From Acidilobaceae archaeon UBA158 (lineage in GTDB: Archaea > Thermoproteota > Thermoprotei_A > Sulfolobales > Acidilobaceae), in NCBI GenBank assembly GCA_002506595.1, contig DAXV01000019.1, forward strand, positions 1 through 22,522: a DNA stretch of 22,522 nucleotides. Reading direction: 5' to 3'. The notes below the pieces were generated by a model. It did no database searches, was not told the origin of the DNA, and was given only the letters and a program-made list of their open reading frames with translations. Position numbers and translations under genes: made by a program. This document shows positions 1 to 6,669 of this stretch, piece by piece; the first letter of the stretch is position 1; every line of letters starts with the position of its first letter.

Positions 1-78
1 GGTGGGGTTTGAACCCACGCAGGCCTACGCCAACGGGTCGTAGGCCCGTCCCCTTTGGCCAGGCTCGGGCACCCCCGC
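1..78 (-). tRNA. Class II tRNA, leucine-type body, 3' end cut by window edge
   Basis: Read on the minus strand, the acceptor strand GCGGGGG begins at 78. It is followed by UG, a three-pair D stem CCC/GGG with the AGCCUGG loop, an anticodon arm ACGGG-CCUACGA-CCCGU, a long variable arm (UGGCGUAGGCCUGC) and a perfect T arm GUGGG-UUCAAAC-CCCAC. The window ends one base into the 3' acceptor strand, so about six bases plus any CCA are missing. The long variable arm and the D-loop sequence are typical of archaeal tRNA-Leu. The seven-base loop gives UAC at 34-36 (plus-strand positions 40-42) and C instead of U at 33. UAC would be a valine anticodon and does not fit the body; UAG would be a normal Leu anticodon. 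The length leaves no room for an intron. The tRNA call is firm, the amino acid is not. Confidence 0.9.
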
Positions 79-103
79 GCATTTATACAATTATCTAGAT
101 TAC

Positions 104-118
104 CCTTAAAGTATTTAT
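104..118 (-). promoter_or_regulatory. Possible TATA region of the tRNA gene
   Basis: On the minus strand an A/T-rich element reading ATAAATACTTTAAGG lies 26-40 nt upstream of the first tRNA base, which is where an archaeal TATA box would sit. The match is loose and the whole neighbourhood is AT-rich. Confidence 0.3.
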
Positions 119-227
119 CGTTTATTTTGGCAATAGGACAAAAATAATTTTGATTTTTTGTAAATTTTATGAATTATCTTTATTTTATTTCTAAAACTAA
201 TAATTTAGTAATTATCAATATAAGATA

Positions 228-242
228 AATATTTTAAATTTA
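228..242 (+). promoter_or_regulatory. Possible TATA box of the MoeA fusion gene
   Basis: The A/T element ATATTTTAAATTT ends about 30 nt before the ATG at 271, the spacing expected for a transcript with a very short leader. The rest of the 79-270 gap is plain AT-rich sequence with no other feature I can see. Confidence 0.35.
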
Positions 243-270
243 CGTTGATAGACTTAAATGGTGCTTAAAG

Positions 271-2220
271 ATGGCACTAGTATTTCATAGATTAGTATCT
301 GTAGAAGAAGCACTTAAATTAATAGAAAAAGAAACTAATGGCATAAGTCCATTAGGCATTATTGAAGTTCCTATATTAGAATCAGTAAATAAAGTATTAG
401 CTGAAGATGTGGTTGCACCCATAGATTACCCTCCTTTTGATAGATCAACTGTTGACGGGTATGCAGTTAGATCAATAGACATAGCTGGTGCTAGTGAAAT
501 AGAACCGAAAGAACTTGAAGTCATAGGTAAAGTTGAAATAGGTAGTCATCCAAGTATTGAAGTAAAACCTAATACTGCTATACAGATATCAACTGGAGCT
601 ATGGTTCCTAGAGGTGCTGATTCTATAGTTATGGAAGAATATGTTAGCAGAAGAGATAATAAGATAATTATATACAGAATGAATTCTCCTGGAGAAAACA
701 TATCTATGTCTGGGAGCGATATAGCTACTGGAGATGTTGTAATAAGAAAAAATACACTAATTACCGCTAGGGAACTTGCTGTTTTTGCCGGTTTGGGATT
801 AAATAAAGTTAAAGTATACAAACCACCAAAAATTATTGTTTATTCAACTGGGGTTGAATTAGAAGAACCTGGAAAAGTTTTGCCTCATGGAAAGATATAT
901 GATTCTAATGGTTATGTTATAACTGCTATGCTAAAAGAACTTGGAGCAGATGTAGAGTTTAGAGGTATATTGCCTGATAATTATGATAAAATGAAAGATG
1001 AAATAAGCAAAGGAATAAATGAAGCAGATATTTTGATCACAACTGGAAGTACTTCTGCAGGATATGGGGATATGATTTATAAAGTTTTTAATGATATTGG
1101 GGCTAAAATAATTGTTCATGGTCTAAAATCAAGACCTGGTAAACCTACGGCAATTGCAGTGCTGGGCAAAAAAATTCTTTTTGGATTACCTGGATTTCCA
1201 TTATCTGCTATGATGAATCTCTATAACATAGTAGAGCCAATAGTTAGAAAAATGATGGGGAAAAATGAATCTGAAAAGCCGAAGGTTAAAGCAAGGATCC
1301 CATTTAGGCTTAATGCAGGAAGAGGATTTACAGAATTAATTCCAGTTCAGCTTGTATGGAATAAAGATTACTTAAGCGCATATCCAATACTTAGCGGTTC
1401 AGGATCTATTGCTGGTATAAGCATTTCTGATGGATATATTGTTGCAGAAGAAAATAGGGAATATTTTGAAGAAAATGAAGAGGTAGATGTTTATTTATTT
1501 TCATCATCTATAAGGCCTCCTGACCTCACGATAATAGGAAGCAATTGTCCAGGAATAGAGGTAGCTTTGAACATATCAAAAATACAAAATACTAGAATAA
1601 TAAATGTAGGCTCATTAGGAGGTTGGAATGCAATTAAAAGAGGAGATGCAGATTTAGCAGGTTCGCATCTGCTAGATGAAAAAACTATGAATTATAATAT
1701 ACATATGCCAAAATTAATGGGATTAGAGGATAAGGTATACATATATAGAGGTTATTCAAGAGAAGTTGGTATATTAATTAAAAAGAATAACCCTAAAAAT
1801 ATCAAAGATGTAAACGATTTCTTAAGAGATGATATAGTAATAATAAATAGAAATAAAGGATCTGGTACTAGAGTTTTGCTTGATAAATTGTTAAAAGAAA
1901 AGGGAGTTAATGAACCTGAAAAATTAATAAAAGGTTATACATATGAGGTAAAAACACACTCAGCAGTAGCAACAGCAATCCTTCAAGGTAGGGCTGATGC
2001 AGGAATTTCATTAAGAGCTATGGCTGAATTATTTAATTTGGATTTTATACCAATAGGCGTAGAAATTTATGATTTTATTGTAAGGAAAGAAAAAGTAGAA
2101 AATAAGTTTGTCAATAAATTCCTAGAGACATTAAAAAGTAAAGAGTTTTCAAAAGAGCTTGAAAAAAGACTTCCTGGCTATAAGACGCTTGAGGAAAGTG
2201 GAGAAAGAATATATCCATAG
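271..2220 (+). CDS. moeA: MoeA molybdopterin molybdenumtransferase fused to a PBP-like (COG1910-type) domain
   Basis: MoeA inserts molybdate (or tungstate) into adenylylated molybdopterin. Residues about 10-175 form the MoeA N-terminal region with DRSTVDGYAV (D62 matches a conserved metal-site Asp). Residues about 185-325 form the MoCF domain with TGSTSAGYGD (258-267), SRPGKPT (288-293) and GLPGFP (305-310, usually GLPGNP). The MoeA C-terminal beta domain follows to about 410. Residues about 418-649 form an added domain related to periplasmic substrate-binding and LysR effector-binding folds, with GSLGGWNAI, DADLAGSHL, NKGSGTR and LQGRADAGIS. It has no signal peptide and no helix-turn-helix, so it should be cytoplasmic and not a LysR regulator. 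The 649-aa length against about 400 for plain MoeA is explained by this fusion, which is known from archaea. The ligand is not visible in the sequence; an oxyanion is my inference. Confidence 0.92.
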   Translation: MALVFHRLVSVEEALKLIEKETNGISPLGIIEVPILESVNKVLAEDVVAPIDYPPFDRSTVDGYAVRSIDIAGASEIEPKELEVIGKVEIGSHPSIEVKPNTAIQISTGAMVPRGADSIVMEEYVSRRDNKIIIYRMNSPGENISMSGSDIATGDVVIRKNTLITARELAVFAGLGLNKVKVYKPPKIIVYSTGVELEEPGKVLPHGKIYDSNGYVITAMLKELGADVEFRGILPDNYDKMKDEISKGINEADILITTGSTSAGYGDMIYKVFNDIGAKIIVHGLKSRPGKPTAIAVLGKKILFGLPGFPLSAMMNLYNIVEPIVRKMMGKNESEKPKVKARIPFRLNAGRGFTELIPVQLVWNKDYLSAYPILSGSGSIAGISISDGYIVAEENREYFEENEEVDVYLFSSSIRPPDLTIIGSNCPGIEVALNISKIQNTRIINVGSLGGWNAIKRGDADLAGSHLLDEKTMNYNIHMPKLMGLEDKVYIYRGYSREVGILIKKNNPKNIKDVNDFLRDDIVIINRNKGSGTRVLLDKLLKEKGVNEPEKLIKGYTYEVKTHSAVATAILQGRADAGISLRAMAELFNLDFIPIGVEIYDFIVRKEKVENKFVNKFLETLKSKEFSKELEKRLPGYKTLEESGERIYP

Positions 2221-2228
2221 GTTTACTA

Positions 2229-2249
2229 TATTTTTTCTTGATATTTTTG
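2229..2249 (+). terminator. T-rich terminator after the MoeA fusion gene
   Basis: Two T tracts (T6 at 2231-2236 and T5 at 2244-2248) lie within 30 nt of the stop codon with no strong hairpin. This is the usual form of an intrinsic archaeal terminator. Confidence 0.45.
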
Positions 2250-2304
2250 TATAAGTCCATTTGTTGAGCTATAAAAAGAATCAGGTATTATTTAGGTTCA
2301 ACAA

Positions 2305-2314
2305 CTAAAATAAA
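2305..2314 (+). promoter_or_regulatory. Possible TATA box of the small unknown gene
   Basis: CTAAAATAAA is centred about 26 nt before 2336. It would place transcription initiation near the GTG/ATG cluster at 2334-2348, giving a leaderless or short-leader mRNA. Confidence 0.3.
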
Positions 2315-2347
2315 GTAATACGTTAAGATTAGTATGTGGGTAAAATT

Positions 2348-2620
2348 ATGTTAGACGAACCATCATGGGAGTTACAAAAGGAGAGACCCATGGCCTTAGT
2401 TTTAGCTATTATAGAAAAAACAGGAGAAAAAGATCCCATATCAATTTCGAATTATATGAAAAAATTAGTAAATATTGATTCATGGATTGGCCGTTTTTCA
2501 TTACTTTTATCAGAGAATCCTGATGAAATAGCAAGAATAATTAATGACCTTAATTTGGGGCTTTTACCTAGAAAAGACTTAGTGAAAAAAGTTTATGATA
2601 TAATTAGCAAAATTGGATAG
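2348..2620 (+). CDS. Small unknown protein between moeA and hemL
   Basis: A 90-aa protein beginning MLDEPSWELQ that I cannot assign to a family. It has no cysteine, no membrane segment and no signal peptide. It looks mainly alpha-helical, with a mix of acidic and basic residues and two short hydrophobic helices (around ALVLAIIEK and SLLLSE). The open frame can also start at a GTG at 2336 (94 aa), but that GTG lies in a GTGGGTAA stretch six bases before the ATG at 2348 and may be the ribosome binding site, as in other genes of this window. It is flanked by T-rich tracts on both sides, so it is probably its own transcription unit. The evidence that it is a gene is its clean frame filling the gap and its protein-like composition, with tryptophans, charged runs and ordered helices. 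Confidence 0.6.
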   Translation: MLDEPSWELQKERPMALVLAIIEKTGEKDPISISNYMKKLVNIDSWIGRFSLLLSENPDEIARIINDLNLGLLPRKDLVKKVYDIISKIG

Positions 2621-2636
2621 ATTTTTAACTTTTTAT
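2621..2636 (+). terminator. T-rich terminator before hemL
   Basis: Two T5 runs (2622-2626 and 2630-2634) come directly after the stop codon of the small gene and separate it from the tetrapyrrole operon. No clear hairpin is present. Confidence 0.4.
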
Positions 2637-2687
2637 TAATTAATACTTAATACATCTATCACAAATACATTTATTAGGCGTTACAAT

Positions 2688-3950
2688 ATGGGTGAAATAA
2701 GCAAGGAGTTATTTGAAGATGCAAAGGAAATCTTTCCAGGGGGAGTTAATAGTCCTGTTAGAGCTGCAGTGAAGCCATATCCATTTTTTGTTAAATATGG
2801 AAAAGGCGCTTATATTTATACTGAAGAAGGGAATAAACTAATAGATTATGTCTTAGGATATGGGCCCTTAATATTAGGTCATGCAAACGACTATGTATTA
2901 AATAAAGTTAAGGAAAGCCTAAACAATGGTTGGTTATTTGGTGCGCCAAATAAGAATGAAATAAGTTTGGGTAAAAAAATAATTAGTTATGTAAAGCCAG
3001 GAGGTAAAATCAGGTTTGTTAATTCAGGGACAGAAGCTACAATGACTGCAATTAGATTAGCCAGAGGTTATACAAACAGAAAATATATAGTAAAATTTGA
3101 TGGATGCTATCATGGATCTCATGATTCTGTTCTTGTGCAAGCTGGAAGCGCTGCTACTGAATTTGGTGTTCCAAACACATTGGGAGTCCCAAATGAGATA
3201 GCTAAGTTAACTTTAGTTGCTAAATATAACGATCTTAATTCGTTGGAGAGCATATTTAGAAATTATGGAGATGAAATTGCTGCCGTAATAGTTGAGCCAG
3301 TAATAGGAAACATGGGTGTTATAAAACCAAATAAGGATTTTCTACAAGGATTAAGAAAGATTACAAAAGATTATGGCTCTCTGCTAATATTTGACGAGGT
3401 TATAACTGGGTTTAGACTATCAATGGGAGGAGCTCAGGAATATTTTAATATAGATGCCGATATAATCACCTTAGGCAAAATAATAGGTGGAGGTTTTCCA
3501 ATAGGTGCTGTAGTCTCTACAAAAAAGATTATGGATTATATAACTCCTGAAGGAAAAGTATTTAATGCGGGTACATTTAATGCCCACCCAATAACAGTGG
3601 CGGCAGGTCTTTCTACTTTAGAATTTATGGAAAAGAATAACGTTATAGATAAGGTATCAAATTCTGCGAAGATTCTTAATGAGCTGTTACTAGATTATGG
3701 AATAAAATATACAATAAACAGAGTAGGAAGTATGATGCAATTGTTCTTTACTGAAAAGGAAGTAAATAATGCTGATGATGCAAGAATGGCCAATAAAGAT
3801 TTATATGTGAAGTTGCATGAAAACCTTATAAATAAAGGGATTTTTATTCCACCTAGTCAATTCGAAACAATATTTACAAGTTACGAGCATAATGGTGATA
3901 TAATAAATTATACTGCAGAAAAAATAAAAGAAGTTATTAAGGGGATGTAA
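2688..3950 (+). CDS. hemL: Glutamate-1-semialdehyde 2,1-aminomutase
   Basis: This PLP enzyme converts glutamate-1-semialdehyde to 5-aminolevulinate, the entry to tetrapyrroles by the C5 route. The 420-aa length is normal. Visible family features are the FPGGVNSPVRA start (16-26), NSGTEATMTAIRLAR, FDGCYHGSHD, the cofactor-binding FDEVITGFR and the PLP lysine K264 in TLGKIIGGGFPIGAV. ATG at 2688 matches the family N-terminus. It is the first gene of a tight operon with hemC one base behind its stop, sumT and hemD. Glutamyl-tRNA reductase (hemA) and porphobilinogen synthase (hemB), the steps just before and after it, are not in this window and must be elsewhere if the pathway is complete. AT-rich sequence upstream (about 2660-2676) could hold the promoter. 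Confidence 0.97.
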   Translation: MGEISKELFEDAKEIFPGGVNSPVRAAVKPYPFFVKYGKGAYIYTEEGNKLIDYVLGYGPLILGHANDYVLNKVKESLNNGWLFGAPNKNEISLGKKIISYVKPGGKIRFVNSGTEATMTAIRLARGYTNRKYIVKFDGCYHGSHDSVLVQAGSAATEFGVPNTLGVPNEIAKLTLVAKYNDLNSLESIFRNYGDEIAAVIVEPVIGNMGVIKPNKDFLQGLRKITKDYGSLLIFDEVITGFRLSMGGAQEYFNIDADIITLGKIIGGGFPIGAVVSTKKIMDYITPEGKVFNAGTFNAHPITVAAGLSTLEFMEKNNVIDKVSNSAKILNELLLDYGIKYTINRVGSMMQLFFTEKEVNNADDARMANKDLYVKLHENLINKGIFIPPSQFETIFTSYEHNGDIINYTAEKIKEVIKGM

Positions 3951-4850
3951 TTGAAATTAATTATTTCAACAAGAGGTAGTAAGTTAAGTTTAAAACAAGT
4001 TGATTTATTTGAAGATTATATAAAAAAATTTTTAAATGTAGAGATTGAGAAAAAAATTGTTAAAACTAAAGGAGATGTTATATTAGATAAACCTTTATAT
4101 GAGATTGGAGAAAAAGGTTTGTTTGAAAAAGAAGTAAATAATGTCGTTCTAAATGGTGAAGCAGATTTAGCTATACATAGCATGAAAGATTTGCCAAAAG
4201 ATTTAGATCCAAGACTTGATATAATAATGGTTTTGCCAAGAGAAATACCAAATGATTCTTTAATATTTTATAGCTACGCAGTTAACGATATTAGGGAAAT
4301 AAAGGAGAATTCCGTAGTCGGTACATCAAGCATTAGAAGGAAATCGTTTTTAATGCATTACAATAATAATGTGATAATAAAGCCGTTAAGAGGTAACATA
4401 GATACAAGGATTAAAAAACTTGAAAATAATGAATATGATTTTATAATTTTAGCAGAAGCAGGCATTAGAAGGCTTAACCTTAATCCAAGAAGATTATTGC
4501 TTCCATTAGATATGTTTCCTCCTGAGCCAGGGCAAGGTATTATAGCTGTTGTTGGAATCAAAGATAATTCATTAGTTAAAGAGCTTTCAAAATATAATGA
4601 TAAGAATACCTATTATATGTCATTGGCAGAAAGAGAGTTTTTAAAAGAAGCTAAAGCTGGTTGCAGCACACCAATTGGTGCAATATCGTTAATAAACCAA
4701 AATAAAATTATTATGATTGTAGGCATCGCATCATACGATGGAAATTTTATGGAAATAATTAGATTTAAAGACGAATTAAATAACGCGGAAAAATTAGGAA
4801 AAAGGGCTGGACAATATGTTTATAGTATGCTAGATAAGGTGCTAAAGTAA
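3951..4850 (+). CDS. hemC: Porphobilinogen deaminase (hydroxymethylbilane synthase)
   Basis: HemC joins four porphobilinogens into hydroxymethylbilane. The protein (299 aa, normal length) begins with KLIISTRGSKLSLKQ and contains HSMKDLP (substrate and cofactor binding), VGTSSIRRKS, LRGNIDTR, LAEAGIRRL and PGQGIIAV. C238 in AGCSTPIGA is the attachment point of the dipyrromethane cofactor. The start is TTG at 3951, directly after the hemL stop (TAATTG). A GGGGAT stretch five bases before it can act as ribosome binding site, so translation is probably coupled to hemL. No upstream ATG or GTG in this frame would give a better N-terminus. Confidence 0.96.
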   Translation: MKLIISTRGSKLSLKQVDLFEDYIKKFLNVEIEKKIVKTKGDVILDKPLYEIGEKGLFEKEVNNVVLNGEADLAIHSMKDLPKDLDPRLDIIMVLPREIPNDSLIFYSYAVNDIREIKENSVVGTSSIRRKSFLMHYNNNVIIKPLRGNIDTRIKKLENNEYDFIILAEAGIRRLNLNPRRLLLPLDMFPPEPGQGIIAVVGIKDNSLVKELSKYNDKNTYYMSLAEREFLKEAKAGCSTPIGAISLINQNKIIMIVGIASYDGNFMEIIRFKDELNNAEKLGKRAGQYVYSMLDKVLK

Positions 4851-4851
4851 A

Positions 4852-5592
4852 TTGTCCGGAAAAGTCTATATTGTTGGGGCAGGTCCTGGAGATCCAGAAC
4901 TAATAACTATTAAGGGTTTGAATTTAATAAAAATTGCAGATGCTTTAATTTATGATAGACTTGTTTCAAAAAAATTATTGGAGTATTGTAAGAGCAACTG
5001 CGAATTAATATATGTTGGAAAATCGCCTGAAAAGCATGAAATGGAACAAGAGCAAATAAATGAAATGCTTGTAAATAAGGCAATGGAAGGAAAAATTGTT
5101 GTTAGGCTAAAAGGTGGGGATCCGTATATTTTTGGTCGAGGAGAAGAAGAGTGCAGTTATGTTATTGAAAAAGGAATTTTTTGTGAAGTTGTTCCAGGAA
5201 TTCCCTCGTTTATTGGTGCAGCAGCATATTCAGGAATACCATTAACAAACAGAAACATATCATCAAGCTTTTCAGTAATAACTGGTAAAGAGGCAAAGGA
5301 AAAGAAATTCTCAAATGTTAAGTTAGAAGAAATAGCAAGAGCAAGTAATACAATTGTAATAATGATGGGAATCTCAACTATTAGAGAAAATTTAGAAACA
5401 ATAGCTAAGGTAAAAGGAGATAATGAAAAATGTGCCATAATAATGAATGCAACAACAGATTCTCAGAGAGTCGTTACTGGAACAATTAAAGAAATATTAG
5501 ATAATTATGAGAATTTACATTTAGAAAATCCAGCAATAATAATTGTTGGAAAAATTGTAAACATGAGGGATAAATTATGGAAAAAAGATTGA
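4852..5592 (+). CDS. cobA: Uroporphyrinogen-III C-methyltransferase (SUMT)
   Basis: SUMT adds two methyl groups from S-adenosylmethionine to uroporphyrinogen III to make precorrin-2, the precursor of siroheme, cobalamin and, in archaea, heme by the siroheme-dependent route. The 246-aa protein carries GAGPGDPELIT (9-19), IYDRLVS, YVGK, VRLKGGDPYIFGRG (about 83-96), VVPGIPSF and IPLTNR (usually PLTHR), with the late MGIST motif. The start is TTG at 4852, one base after the hemC stop, with AAGGTG at 4836-4841 as ribosome binding site. The hemD start lies inside its last codons. Placing SUMT between hemC and hemD means the operon makes uroporphyrinogen III and commits it at once to methylated tetrapyrroles. 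It has no added CysG-type dehydrogenase/ferrochelatase domain. Confidence 0.96.
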   Translation: MSGKVYIVGAGPGDPELITIKGLNLIKIADALIYDRLVSKKLLEYCKSNCELIYVGKSPEKHEMEQEQINEMLVNKAMEGKIVVRLKGGDPYIFGRGEEECSYVIEKGIFCEVVPGIPSFIGAAAYSGIPLTNRNISSSFSVITGKEAKEKKFSNVKLEEIARASNTIVIMMGISTIRENLETIAKVKGDNEKCAIIMNATTDSQRVVTGTIKEILDNYENLHLENPAIIIVGKIVNMRDKLWKKD

Positions 5593-6311
5593 TTTTATAT
5601 CTTGGTCCAGAATATCCTAAGCACATAGAAGATAAAGTCGATATACTCTTTATTCCCATACTAGATATAATTCCTATTAAAAATTCTTCAAAAATATTTT
5701 ATGAAAAATTAGTTCAATGTGATTGGGTAGTCTTTACCAGTCCAAGAGGCCCAAAGATACTAGCTGATGATGCAAAGAATAATAATATCTATGGCCAAAT
5801 AATTAAAGAAATTCAAAATAAAAAAGTAGCTTCAGTAGGGCCAGAAACTGCGAAGTCTATTAAAAAATATTTGAATAAGGATGTTGATTTAATACCAAAA
5901 AAATTTACTGGAAAAGATTTGGCAAACGAGCTAATAAAAGTTAAATCTAATTGCATTGTACTTGCTAGATCTAGTCAAGGGGTAAAGGAGATTAACGAAA
6001 TACTAGATAAAAACAACAAGAAATTCTTTGAAATTAATATATACGAAGAAAGAATTAATGATGATAAATTATCTGAGATTAATAATTATTTGAATGCAAA
6101 TAAAAATATTAATTATGTTGTATTGACTTCGCCATTAATTGCTAAAGCATTTTGTATTTATATAAATATTAAAAATATTAACATAATAGCAATAGGCCCA
6201 TCAACATTAAAGGCTCTAAAAGATAACTGCCCATATCTTGATGTGCTTGTTCCTGATGAATATACATTAGACTCTGTTGTAAAATTAATTTATAATAAGA
6301 TTGACGACTAA
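5577..6311 (+). CDS. hemD: Uroporphyrinogen-III synthase
   Basis: HemD closes hydroxymethylbilane to uroporphyrinogen III with inversion of the D ring. The family is poorly conserved. Here the call rests on length (244 aa), the two-lobe pattern with paired motifs (VVFTSPRGPKIL near 50 and VVLTSPLIAKAF near 180; VASVGPETAKSI near 90 and IIAIGPSTLKAL near 205), the LARSSQG and YEER segments, and its place after hemC and sumT. ATG at 5577 overlaps the sumT end by 16 nt, and GAGGGAT at 5565-5571 is a good ribosome binding site five bases before it. It is the last gene of the operon. Confidence 0.9.
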   Translation: MEKRLILYLGPEYPKHIEDKVDILFIPILDIIPIKNSSKIFYEKLVQCDWVVFTSPRGPKILADDAKNNNIYGQIIKEIQNKKVASVGPETAKSIKKYLNKDVDLIPKKFTGKDLANELIKVKSNCIVLARSSQGVKEINEILDKNNKKFFEINIYEERINDDKLSEINNYLNANKNINYVVLTSPLIAKAFCIYINIKNINIIAIGPSTLKALKDNCPYLDVLVPDEYTLDSVVKLIYNKIDD

Positions 6312-6669
6312 CTTAGTCATTGAAGATGTAGTAACTTTTTAACAGTAACTTTTTTATGAATAGCATAAATCTTTTGTAATTCCCATGACTGATAATAAAT
6401 CTATTAAAATGAAGAGGAATTGAAATATCCTAACAATAACATAAGTTATATATATTATATTAACAAAAAGAATAGAATTTAAATAGAACTTTAAATTTTT
6501 TACATAATAACAAACATAATTGTTAAAATATAAAAAGGCCTTTATCATTTTTTATATTTAATATAGCTAGTAAAAATATATGATTCTAGACCTTAGAAAA
6601 GCGTTTTTGTGCAAAGGAAGTCAAATAGACAACCCTTAAGTTTTAGCGATCTATAATAAAATAATTCTT
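6312..6669. other. 358-base intergenic region between convergent hemD and HD genes
   Basis: This is the only gene-free stretch longer than 300 bases. It holds the hemD terminator at its left end and is then about 80% A/T, with many T and A runs that could also terminate the minus-strand HD gene. A segment at about 6583-6655 is less AT-biased than its surroundings (for example ACCTTAGAAAAGCG and CAAAGGAAGTC) and could be a small RNA, but I find no C/D-box pair, no convincing hairpin and no tRNA fold. A 64-codon minus-strand frame at 6354-6548 is present and is probably chance. Confidence 0.4.
6330..6355 (+). terminator. Tandem T-rich terminator of the tetrapyrrole operon
   Basis: An 11-base unit AGTAACTTTTT occurs at 6330-6340 and again at 6344-6354, giving two T tracts about 20-45 nt after the hemD stop. 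Tandem T tracts are the normal form of archaeal intrinsic termination. Confidence 0.55.

Noticed and set aside
1..78. Intron or split gene in the tRNA as explanation for the odd loop
   Set aside because: The anticodon arm already has a normal seven-base loop and five-pair stem, and the total length is that of a mature class II tRNA, so there is no intron to remove.
546..821. Antisense open frames inside moeA, hemC, sumT, surE, AOR and others
   Set aside because: They lie opposite strongly conserved genes, have no family match and show the composition expected of shadow frames.
1516..2220. C-terminal part of the MoeA fusion as a LysR regulator
   Set aside because: Only the substrate-binding fold is present; no helix-turn-helix exists anywhere in the protein.
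4852..6311. Frameshifted sumT-hemD fusion suggested by the 16-nt overlap
   Set aside because: Each protein is complete, with normal length and its own good ribosome binding site, so overlapping genes explain it.
6354..6548. Minus-strand 64-codon hydrophobic frame in the large intergenic region
   Set aside because: It is made almost only of A/T-driven codons (Ile, Leu, Phe, Tyr, Asn), has no ribosome binding site, and its ATG lies right against an A/T run. It looks like chance in an AT-rich gap.
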